A stretch of 5,433 nucleotides of DNA, from contig JALVLX010000056.1 in the NCBI GenBank assembly GCA_027032855.1, positions 1 through 5,433 on the forward strand, in the 5' to 3' direction. Origin of the DNA: Flavobacteriales bacterium. GTDB taxonomy: Bacteria > Bacteroidota > Bacteroidia > Flavobacteriales > Flavobacteriaceae. Under the pieces are notes generated by a model. It was not told the origin of the DNA and made no database searches. It worked only from the letters and a program-made list of their open reading frames with translations. A program made the translations under genes and the position numbers. Shown here in pieces: positions 1 to 5,361 of this stretch (the stretch's first letter is position 1; each line of letters begins with the position of its first letter).

Positions 1-19
1 TAGAATTTTTCTATCTTTT

Positions 20-60
20 TATTTGCATTGGAAAATTCTATGAATTTTCCGGTGCAAATA
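20..60 (+). repeat. Long hairpin, 19-bp stem with 3-nt loop
   Basis: The arms 20-38 and 42-60 pair over their full length around the loop TAT (39-41). The outer part is TATTTGCA/TGCAAATA and the inner part is GGAAAATTC/GAATTTTCC. The two bases between them (TT at 28-29 against GG at 51-52) form U-G wobbles if the plus strand is transcribed, but A-C mismatches if the minus strand is. The asymmetry hints at a plus-strand RNA structure. No U-tract follows, so it is not a standard terminator. Its function is unknown. Confidence 0.6.
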
Positions 61-82
61 CGCCTAAACATTGAAGTAGGCG
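61..82. repeat. Small hairpin abutting the long hairpin
   Basis: CGCCTA (61-66) and TAGGCG (77-82) are perfect 6-bp inverted repeats around a 10-nt loop. The stem starts at the base right after the 20-60 hairpin, so the two could stack in one RNA or belong to one repeat element. It could also be chance; no function is assigned. Confidence 0.4.
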
Positions 83-84
83 AG

Positions 85-230
85 AACCCCGCTATGCGCT
101 ATATATATAATATATCAATAATAATGTCAGCCCTTCGGGCTTATTTAGTAAACCCCGAAGGGGTGATATATTTATAGAAAATTTATGACGTTAAAAACAT
201 AAACCCCAAAGAGGTGAAATTATATAAAAA
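85..230. repeat. Cluster of REP-like AACCCC repeats
   Basis: The motif AACCCC occurs at 85-90, 151-156 and 202-207. The best copy forms a compact hairpin, ACCCC-GAA-GGGGT (152-164), followed by TGATATATTTATAG. The copy at 202-215 has the same layout but a C-A mismatch in its stem (ACCCC/GAGGT), so it looks decayed. The copy at 85 keeps only AACCCCG and a following AT-rich run. An opposite-sense hairpin, AGCCC-TTC-GGGCT, lies at 129-141. Its CCCTTCGGG (131-139) is fully complementary to CCCGAAGGG (154-162), so the two hairpins can also pair with each other. Short palindromes of this sort are common between genes in Bacteroidota; calling them REP-like is inference, and no REP-associated transposase gene is in the window. 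Confidence 0.5.
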
Positions 231-347
231 GATAATAACCATGATTATTAAACCTAATTTATTATTACCCACACAAAACAACATAGACCCAGTATTATTG
301 TGTTAAAAATTAAGATAATTGTTAAAAAATTTTGTTATGAGTTCCCT

Positions 348-355
348 TATCTTTG
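348..355 (+). promoter_or_regulatory. Bacteroidota -7 promoter element (TATCTTTG)
   Basis: TATCTTTG is a perfect match to the Bacteroidota -7 consensus TAnnTTTG. Transcription would start at roughly 362-364. The -33 element is not ideal: TTTG at 331-334 is too close (13 bp) and TTG at 319-321 somewhat far (26 bp). No plus-strand gene follows within reach, and a terminator ends at 458, so the product would be a short RNA. Confidence 0.5.
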
Positions 356-361
356 TATTAT

Positions 362-460
362 AATAATTCATTTATTATATAGTTAACAACAACAGCAGCA
401 AACGCAAACATTTTTCACACAAACAAGCAAAAGTGCCCATTGAAAAATGGGGACTTTTTG
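362..460 (+). ncRNA. Candidate small RNA of about 100 nt
   Basis: The stretch is bounded by a consensus -7 element (348-355) and an intrinsic terminator (429-460) on the same strand. The body is AT-rich up to about 385, then an A/C-rich, G-poor, probably unpaired segment containing ACAACAACAGCAGC (386-399), then the terminator stem. No frame has an ATG between promoter and terminator, so a leader peptide is unlikely. It converges on the 3' end of nadB and stops short of it. Alternatives are the relic of an amino-acid-operon leader that lost its genes, or a chance -7 match upstream of nadB's own terminator. I do not recognise a known RNA family. Confidence 0.35.
429..460. terminator. Intrinsic terminator, bidirectional, 3' of nadB
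   Basis: The arms 429-441 and 446-458 form 12 pairs with a single G-G mismatch (435/452) around a GAAA tetraloop. On the plus strand the stem runs into CUUUUUGUAUU, a good U-tract. On the minus strand it starts 14 bases beyond the nadB stop codon and ends in UUUUG. It can therefore end nadB and also any plus-strand transcript from the 348-355 promoter. Confidence 0.8.
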
Positions 461-472
461 TATTGACAGGGG

Positions 473-2041
473 TCAAATAAAATCTTTACTGAAAAAACCA
501 CCTTTGTTTGCTTTTCTTTTTCTCGAAAATTCAACAATTAAGTAGGCTGTTGTTATCAAATTCCGTAGTTCCAGCAGGTCAGTACTGATTTCCGCATGAT
601 CGTAGAGACGTTTATTGTCTTGATAAAGTACGTACAAGCGGCGTAAGGCACGTAGCAAACGTTCGTTTGATCGTACAATCCCAACATAATTACTCATAAT
701 GGTTTTTACTTCGTTGCGGTCATGTGTTATGAGGATCTTTTCCATGTTCCTTTCTGTACTGGTGTCAATCCATTCGGGGATAGGAGGCAATTTGAAGTTG
801 TAATCAAAATTTTGAGTAATATCTTGTGCCGCATTGTGTGAATAAACCAGTGCTTCTAATAAAGAATTGGAAGCCAAACGGTTGGCACCATGCAACCCGG
901 TACGGCTGACTTCGCCGCTGGTATATAGGTTTTTGATAGAAGTGCGTCCGTTTTTGTCTGCTACAATACCCCCCATCATATAATGTGCTGCCGGTGCTAC
1001 GGGAATATAATCTTTATGAATATCGATGTTTAGACTTTTACATTTTTTGGTAATGTTCGGAAAATGCTTAATAAAGGCATCATAATCCAAATGTGTGACA
1101 TCTAAATAAACATTTTTACTACCTTCCAATTTCATTTCCGTATCTATGGCGCGGGCTACGATATCACGCGGCGCTAATTCCAAGCGTTCATCATATTTTT
1201 TCATGAAACGGTCACCTTTGTAGTTGCGCAAATAAGCCCCAAAACCGCGAACTGCTTCAGAAATTAGAAAAGCAGGGCTCTCGCCCGGATTGTATAGAGC
1301 TGTCGGGTGAAATTGGATAAATTCCATATCTGCCAATCTGGCTTTGGCACGATAAGCCATACCGATACCGTCACCGGTTGCTACAAAAGGATTGGTTGTA
1401 GTTTCATAAACTTGCCCGCTACCGCCGGTAGCCAAAAGTGTGAATTGCGCCGTAAAAGTTTTGATTTCTTTGGTCTTTTCATCTAAGACATAAGCGCCGA
1501 AAACGGTTTTATCGGAATCTAATGAAATTAAATCACCAAAAACTTGATGTTCTGTAATCAAATCAATAGCGTAGTGAAAATCGTAGAAGTCAATATTGGG
1601 GGTTTGTGCTACAATTTTGAGTAGCGAACGTTCTATTTCAAATCCGGTAATATCTTTGTGATGAAAAATACGGTTTTTGGAGTGACCGCCTTCTTTACCA
1701 AGGTCAAATTCGCCTTTTTGGTTTTTGTCAAATGACACGCCCCATTCCAAAAGTTCGTCAAGTCGTTCGGTAGCTTGCGTAATGACCATTTTTACAACCT
1801 CTTCATCACAAAGTCCGTCACCGGCAATCAGGGTGTCTTTGATATGTTCTTCATAAGAATCTTTGGTCAAATCATAGACTGTGGCAATACCACCTTGGGC
1901 ATATTTGGTATTGGATTCTTCCTTGGTGCCTTTGGTGATAATCGTTATTTTTTTATCAGGAAAATGTTCTGCTGTTCTGATTGCAAAAGACAGACCGGCA
2001 ATACCGGAGCCTATCACTAATATGTCACTTTGTATTTTCAT
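473..2041 (-). CDS. nadB: L-aspartate oxidase (NadB)
   Basis: This FAD enzyme oxidises L-aspartate to iminoaspartate, the first step of de novo NAD synthesis; the cytoplasmic product passes to NadA. The 522 residues match the family's usual length. The N-terminus has the FAD dinucleotide-binding loop GSGIAG (11-16), followed by KYAQGG (46-51), EGGHS (117-121) and ATGG (204-207). Active-site residues known from E. coli NadB are all present two positions later or nearby: His245 in QFHPTAL, Arg292 in APRDIVARA, His353 in AAHYMMGG, and Arg388 in HGANRLASNSLLE. These motifs, and EGGHS in particular, point to aspartate oxidase rather than succinate dehydrogenase or fumarate reductase. The C-terminus is the helical domain of the family. 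The ATG at 2041 has an A-rich leader (a run of eight A) and no Shine-Dalgarno, as usual in Bacteroidota. nadA lies 168 bp upstream on the same strand; an intrinsic terminator follows the TGA stop. Confidence 0.97.
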   Translation of the reverse strand: MKIQSDILVIGSGIAGLSFAIRTAEHFPDKKITIITKGTKEESNTKYAQGGIATVYDLTKDSYEEHIKDTLIAGDGLCDEEVVKMVITQATERLDELLEWGVSFDKNQKGEFDLGKEGGHSKNRIFHHKDITGFEIERSLLKIVAQTPNIDFYDFHYAIDLITEHQVFGDLISLDSDKTVFGAYVLDEKTKEIKTFTAQFTLLATGGSGQVYETTTNPFVATGDGIGMAYRAKARLADMEFIQFHPTALYNPGESPAFLISEAVRGFGAYLRNYKGDRFMKKYDERLELAPRDIVARAIDTEMKLEGSKNVYLDVTHLDYDAFIKHFPNITKKCKSLNIDIHKDYIPVAPAAHYMMGGIVADKNGRTSIKNLYTSGEVSRTGLHGANRLASNSLLEALVYSHNAAQDITQNFDYNFKLPPIPEWIDTSTERNMEKILITHDRNEVKTIMSNYVGIVRSNERLLRALRRLYVLYQDNKRLYDHAEISTDLLELRNLITTAYLIVEFSRKRKANKGGFFSKDFI

Positions 2042-2055
2042 CTTAGATTTTTTTT

Positions 2056-2121
2056 ACCATAAAAGACACAAAAGTTCATATAAGTTTACTTTCTTTTATG
2101 TTCTAATATGTCTTATATGGT
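2056..2121. repeat. Imperfect palindrome between nadA and nadB
   Basis: Two nested inverted repeats share one centre. The outer arms (2056-2068 and 2109-2121) match in 12 of 13 positions, ACCATAAAAGACA against TGTCTTATATGGT. The inner arms (2073-2084 and 2093-2104) match in 9 of 12, around an 8-nt AT loop. Each arm contains two copies of a unit like CATAWAAG, so the element is built from four related 8-mers, two in each orientation. It has the look of a dispersed intergenic repeat. It ends 14 bp upstream of the nadB start and contains AACTTTTG on the minus strand (2069-2076), one base off the -7 consensus, so it might carry or overlap the nadB promoter. It has no U-tract on the minus strand, so it is not a nadA terminator. 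Confidence 0.6.
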
Positions 2122-2140
2122 TTTATACATATATTGAATA

Positions 2141-2156
2141 ATACGGTTATACGGTC
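2141..2156. repeat. Tandem 8-bp repeat (ATACGGTT/ATACGGTC)
   Basis: Two adjacent 8-bp units, ATACGGTT (2141-2148) and ATACGGTC (2149-2156), differ only in the last base. They lie in the nadA-nadB gap about 100 bp upstream of nadB. They could be a paired regulator site or a small duplication; nothing here decides between these. Confidence 0.35.
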
Positions 2157-2172
2157 TATTATTTTCTTTCAA

Positions 2173-2194
2173 TTGATACTAGCTACTTGATACT
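2173..2194. repeat. Direct repeat TTGATACT, 14-bp period
   Basis: TTGATACT occurs at 2173-2180 and 2187-2194, separated by AGCTAC. It is close to the 3' end of nadA (stop at 2210). Short repeats of the TTGATACT type are, as far as I recall, common between genes in Flavobacteriia, so I treat this as a simple intergenic repeat rather than an operator. Confidence 0.35.
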
Positions 2195-2209
2195 TGTTAT
2201 TACAAACTT

Positions 2210-3205
2210 TCAACTCAATTCAAGCATGCGTTCAATAGAAACTAAAGCTTTTTTACGCAATTCTTCTTCTACATTAACTTCAGGCAACTCGTATTGCAAA
2301 GCCAAGTAAATTTTTTCCAAAGTATTACGTTTCATATACGGACATTCGGTGCAAGCACACGAATTTTCATCATTTACCGGTGGTGCGGGAATCAAAACTT
2401 TATCCGGAGCCGCTTGTGCCATTTTGTGCAATATGCCTGATTCTGTAGCAATGATAAATTCCTTAGAATCAGTTTCTTGCACGTATTTGAGTAAGCCCGA
2501 AGTAGAACCGATATAATCTGCCATATCCAAAATATAACCCCTTGATTCAGGGTGTGCTATGAATTTTGCTTCCGGATATTCTTCTTTGAGTTTTAAGATT
2601 TTTTCCAACGAAAACTCTTCGTGCACTTCACATGCCCCGTCCCAAAGCAACATATCCCTGCCGGTTTTTTTGATGAGATAACTTCCCAAATTTTTATCCG
2701 GCGCAAAAATGATTTTTTGATCTTTGGGTATCGATTTGATGATTTTTTCGGCATTTGATGAGGTACAGACAATATCCGTCAAGGCTTTGATGTCTGCCGA
2801 AGTATTGACATACGACACGACTATGTGATTGGGGTGTTCTTTCTTAAACGCTTCAAATTTATCCTTGGGAGCAGATTCTGCCAACGAACATCCGGCAAGC
2901 AAGTCGGGGAGGAGTACTTTTTTGTCAGGATTGAGAATCTTGGCAGTTTCTGCCATAAAATGTACGCCCGCAAATAATATAATGTCAGCTTTGGTTTTTG
3001 CAGCCGCTTGAGCCAATCCTAAACTATCCCCGACATAATCAGCGATATCTTGTATTTCGGGTACTTGATAATAGTGCGCCAAAATAACGGCATTTTTTTC
3101 TTTGCGTAAACGGTTGATTTCTTTAACCAAATCAATATTTTTAGGGATTTCAATATCCAAATATCCCTTTTCAGGTAAGCTTTCAATTGCTTTTTTGAGA
3201 TTCAT
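2210..3205 (-). CDS. nadA: Quinolinate synthase (NadA)
   Basis: This [4Fe-4S] enzyme condenses iminoaspartate from NadB with dihydroxyacetone phosphate to give quinolinate. Counting from the ATG at 3205 the protein has 331 residues, normal for the family. Signature blocks in order are AHYYQ (43-47), GDSLGLA (59-65), GVHFMAETAKIL (80-91), YVNTSADIKALTDIVCTSSNA (starting at 132), PDKNLG (169-174), HPE (218-220), GSTSG (233-237) and TESGILHKM (254-262). The three expected cluster ligands are Cys106 in AGCSLA, Cys192 in GACEVH and Cys288 in the C-terminal CACTECPYM, where Cys283 and Cys285 are extra. The open frame extends to a TTG at 3241, adding 12 residues. I reject that start because the ATG-proximal sequence MNLKKAIESL reads like the family's N-terminus and a promoter-like box ends only 8 bp before the TTG. 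aroA lies 77 bp upstream on the same strand, so cotranscription is possible. Confidence 0.96.
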   Translation of the reverse strand: MNLKKAIESLPEKGYLDIEIPKNIDLVKEINRLRKEKNAVILAHYYQVPEIQDIADYVGDSLGLAQAAAKTKADIILFAGVHFMAETAKILNPDKKVLLPDLLAGCSLAESAPKDKFEAFKKEHPNHIVVSYVNTSADIKALTDIVCTSSNAEKIIKSIPKDQKIIFAPDKNLGSYLIKKTGRDMLLWDGACEVHEEFSLEKILKLKEEYPEAKFIAHPESRGYILDMADYIGSTSGLLKYVQETDSKEFIIATESGILHKMAQAAPDKVLIPAPPVNDENSCACTECPYMKRNTLEKIYLALQYELPEVNVEEELRKKALVSIERMLELS

Positions 3206-3248
3206 AGGCAAAATTTTTTGTAAATATAAAGTTTTGTTCAATATATTG

Positions 3249-3257
3249 CAAAGTTTA
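3249..3257 (-). promoter_or_regulatory. Possible nadA -7 element, one base too long
   Basis: On the minus strand this reads TAAACTTTG, that is TA, three bases, then TTTG; the consensus has two bases in the middle. It lies 43 bp upstream of the nadA ATG at 3205, giving a plausible leader of about 35 nt. No clear -33 TTG is seen. If real, nadA can be transcribed apart from aroA. Confidence 0.3.
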
Positions 3258-3282
3258 TGCCTAAAATTAACATTGGTTAACT

Positions 3283-4473
3283 TTAAATTTGCTTAAATAT
3301 TTCCCAAAAACCGGGGAATGATTTGACCACAACTTCCGGATGATTAATGGCCAATTCCGGATATTTTTTTTGCAAAATAGCAAAACTCATCGCCATGCGG
3401 TGGTCATTGTAGGTGTCTATCGCTACGTTGGTATTGGTGATTTCAGGTGATTTAATTTCCAAACTATCACCGGTTATTTCAATTTTAGCACCAAGCTTTT
3501 CCATTTCGTTTTTAAGGGCTGTCAGACGTTGAGTCTCTTTTATTTGTAATGTTTGCAAGCCTGTTAACCGGCATTTTATGCCCATTGCCAAACAAGTTAC
3601 TGCCAAGGTTTGTGCCAAATCGGGGGTTTCAAGCAAATCAAAACTTAAATAATCCGGTTTTTGATAGTTTCTTTCCGGTTTTAAAATGATTTTTTGCGAG
3701 GTTTCAAAACTTGTTTCAATTCCAAAATATTTGTAGTAATCCGCAATTTTCCGGTCACCTTGCAATGAATTGTTATCAAAAGGCATCAAGCTGATTTCTT
3801 TTTGTCTTAATACTGCTTCAGCGCCAAAAAAATAGGAAGCTGACGACCAATCTCCTTCAATATTTACTGTTTGTTCCGCTATTTGAGATGTTGGATGAAC
3901 TTTGAGGCTTTCGGCAGTTTGAACGGTATGAATACCAAGTTGGTTTAAGATATCCAATGTCATTTGCACATAGGGTTTGGACACTTGTTTGCTCTTTAAA
4001 TGTAAAGTCAAACTATTCGACATTTTTGGGGCAATTAATAACAATGCCGAGATATACTGACTGCTGATGTTTTGGGCAATGCTGACTTCGTTTCCGGTAA
4101 GAGTTTTTCCTGTAATTTTCAAGGGAGGATAACCTTCGTTTTGCAGATACAAAATGTCGGCACCAAGCGCTTGCAGAGCTTCAACCAAAATTTTGACGGG
4201 ACGTTGACGCATGCGTACAGAACCGTCTAAAACAAAAGTTCGTCCGTCAAGTGTGCTCAATAAAGCGGTCAAAAAACGCATAGCCGTACCGGCATGCCCG
4301 ATATTTATATGAACTGGGCTCTCCTGTTGCCCGGCTTGTCGCAAAGCTTTTTGTAATACAATTGTATCTTGAGCAGTTGATAAGTTGTTGATTTTCAACG
4401 TCTGATATTGGTATTGTAAAATCAAAAAGCGATTGGAAATACTTTTGGAAGCGGGAATTTTAAAGTTTTGCAT
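3283..4473 (-). CDS. aroA: 3-phosphoshikimate 1-carboxyvinyltransferase (EPSP synthase, AroA)
   Basis: This cytoplasmic enzyme transfers the enolpyruvyl group of PEP to shikimate 3-phosphate, the sixth shikimate-pathway step towards chorismate. The 396 residues show the substrate-binding motifs of the family: SKSISNR (9-15), GHAGTAMR (59-66; E. coli has Asn where this has His60), RMRQRP (87-92), SSQY (137-140), SKPY (165-168), PDLAQ with the catalytic-type Asp285, KETQR (312-316), NDHRMAM (356-362) and KSFPGF (384-389). The start at ATG 4473 leaves only 8 residues before SKS, about ten fewer than most homologues. The frame runs up to a TTG at 4551, but those 26 extra residues are not family-like and a consensus -7 box (4493-4500) lies inside them. 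It is divergent from the lipid-kinase-like gene. The stop TAA at 3283 is 77 bp before the nadA ATG. Confidence 0.95.
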   Translation of the reverse strand: MQNFKIPASKSISNRFLILQYQYQTLKINNLSTAQDTIVLQKALRQAGQQESPVHINIGHAGTAMRFLTALLSTLDGRTFVLDGSVRMRQRPVKILVEALQALGADILYLQNEGYPPLKITGKTLTGNEVSIAQNISSQYISALLLIAPKMSNSLTLHLKSKQVSKPYVQMTLDILNQLGIHTVQTAESLKVHPTSQIAEQTVNIEGDWSSASYFFGAEAVLRQKEISLMPFDNNSLQGDRKIADYYKYFGIETSFETSQKIILKPERNYQKPDYLSFDLLETPDLAQTLAVTCLAMGIKCRLTGLQTLQIKETQRLTALKNEMEKLGAKIEITGDSLEIKSPEITNTNVAIDTYNDHRMAMSFAILQKKYPELAINHPEVVVKSFPGFWEIFKQI

Positions 4474-4492
4474 CAAAATAGATTTTGAATAA

Positions 4493-4500
4493 CAAAAGTA
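4493..4500 (-). promoter_or_regulatory. aroA -7 promoter element (TACTTTTG)
   Basis: The minus strand reads TACTTTTG, a perfect match to TAnnTTTG. Transcription would start near 4486, giving a leader of about 12 nt before the ATG at 4473. A clear -33 TTG at the right distance is lacking. The position rules against the TTG start at 4551 and supports ATG 4473. Confidence 0.5.
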
Positions 4501-4558
4501 GAAAAATTCTATGATGTCATTAATGATAAATTGCTGATTCCTGCCGTTCAAAATTTAT

Positions 4559-4566
4559 TATCTTAG
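4559..4566 (+). promoter_or_regulatory. Possible -7 element for the lipid-kinase-like gene (TATCTTAG)
   Basis: TATCTTAG matches TAnnTTTG in all but one fixed base (A for T). It lies 25 bp upstream of the ATG at 4592, which gives a short leader of roughly 18 nt. Together with the aroA box at 4493-4500 it would make 4474-4591 a divergent promoter region. Confidence 0.35.
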
Positions 4567-4591
4567 CCGTTACAAAGTTTTAACTCTTATT

Positions 4592-5269
4592 ATGAAGTTT
4601 ATCGTTATCAATACCAAAGTTTCATTATCTGGACATGATGTTATCAACACAACCGAAAAAGAATTTCATGATTTGTCATTGAAAGATGTTGATTATTTGA
4701 TAATTAGTGGTGGTGATGGCTTGTTGCGACGTATCATTGAATACATCATTTTCTCCGGTCAACCCAAACCGAAAATCATTATTGATGCGAAAGGATCATT
4801 TAATGTAATTGCCAAAAAACATTTGGTGCCAAAACTTTCCAAAACATTAAAGAAAATTGAAGCAGGGGAGATGCCGGAAACAAAATCTCAAGATGTTTAC
4901 AAACTCAACGATTTTATTTTTTTATTTTCTGCGGGCAATATGTTTGATGCTTTACATATTCACTTTTCTGAAATGTTGCGTATTGGATTTTTGGCAAAAG
5001 GTCCTTTAAAGTATTTTGTTTCAACTATTTTGTTACTGCCTGTTATGTTGCCTGTTACGCCATTTCTATTGTTTTCAAAAAAGCGTTTTTTTATATTTAC
5101 ACCTTTTAAGTCTTTTAATTTTATGAATTTTTATACCAAAGTTGATTCGTTGAAAATAGACTTGAAAAACGGCTATAATTTATTGGAAATAGATGGAGAT
5201 TTGGTAATAATCAAAGAGTCGGTACTTGATATTAAGCGTTTAGACACTATTGAAATTGTCTATAAATAA
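4592..5269 (+). CDS. Diacylglycerol-kinase-like lipid kinase, short and degenerate
   Basis: The protein (225 residues) resembles the DAGK catalytic superfamily (DgkB, YegS, sphingosine kinase), whose members phosphorylate lipid alcohols with ATP at the membrane. The evidence is ISGGDGLLRRIIEYI (38-52), which matches the GGDGT nucleotide-binding motif with Leu44 for Thr; DAKGSFNVIAKK near 66-77, a weak counterpart of the P-x-GTxND segment; and a C-terminal IDGD (200-203) where the family has DGE. The N-terminal NPxSG motif is reduced to NTKVSLSG (7-14). It is also shorter than the usual 290 or so residues. A hydrophobic stretch at about 140-160 (TILLLPVMLPVTPFLLF) could contact membrane. The ATG at 4592 has no Shine-Dalgarno, and a strong terminator overlaps the stop. 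The fold call is fairly safe; catalytic activity and substrate are not. It is divergent from aroA with no clear functional link. Confidence 0.7.
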   Translation: MKFIVINTKVSLSGHDVINTTEKEFHDLSLKDVDYLIISGGDGLLRRIIEYIIFSGQPKPKIIIDAKGSFNVIAKKHLVPKLSKTLKKIEAGEMPETKSQDVYKLNDFIFLFSAGNMFDALHIHFSEMLRIGFLAKGPLKYFVSTILLLPVMLPVTPFLLFSKKRFFIFTPFKSFNFMNFYTKVDSLKIDLKNGYNLLEIDGDLVIIKESVLDIKRLDTIEIVYK

Positions 5270-5298
5270 AAAAATCCGTCAAAACGACGGATTTTTTT
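5268..5298. terminator. Bidirectional intrinsic terminator between convergent genes
   Basis: The arms 5268-5280 and 5286-5298 pair perfectly over 13 bp, with a GC-containing core TCCGTC/GACGGA and loop AAAAC. The A-tract and T-tract flank the core, giving a U-run in both directions. It overlaps the TAA stop of the upstream plus-strand gene and is 63 bp beyond the stop of the minus-strand gene at 5362, so it can serve both. Confidence 0.88.
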
Positions 5299-5361
5299 AT
5301 TGTTTTAGTATTTGAATATTGAAGTAATTAAGAAATAATAAATTTTCACTTAGTTTGTTAC

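Noticed and set aside
85..230. CRISPR array
   Set aside because: Only three degenerate short units occur, with unequal spacing (66 and 51 bp) and no constant-length spacers or cas genes.
233..303. Weak inverted repeats TAATAA/TTATTA (233-250) and ACACAA/TTGTGT (271-303)
   Set aside because: Six-bp, mostly A-T stems are expected by chance in such AT-rich sequence; nothing else in 233-330 stands out.
386..466. Possible Thr/Ala-rich leader peptide (ACA x3, GCA x2) reading into the terminator, as in an attenuator
   Set aside because: The frame has a TAG at 380-382 immediately before and no ATG, GTG or TTG start ahead of the repeated codons. No biosynthetic gene follows on the plus strand.
1775..2141. 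Two plus-strand open frames of 81 and 86 codons opposite nadB
   Set aside because: They are antisense to well-conserved FAD-domain sequence, have no family-like motifs, and are best explained as shadows of nadB.
2042..2209. NAD-sensing riboswitch or known NAD-regulator site upstream of nadB
   Set aside because: The palindrome has no resemblance I can recognise to a NAD+ riboswitch, and its near-symmetric AT-rich arms fit a dispersed repeat or DNA palindrome better.
2829..3296. Two plus-strand open frames of 60 and 64 codons opposite nadA
   Set aside because: They mirror conserved NadA coding sequence and have no recognisable product or promoter.
473..4473. A new multi-gene or defence system
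   Set aside because: All the larger genes are recognisable housekeeping enzymes; there is no toxin-antitoxin, phage, integrase or nuclease signature in the window.
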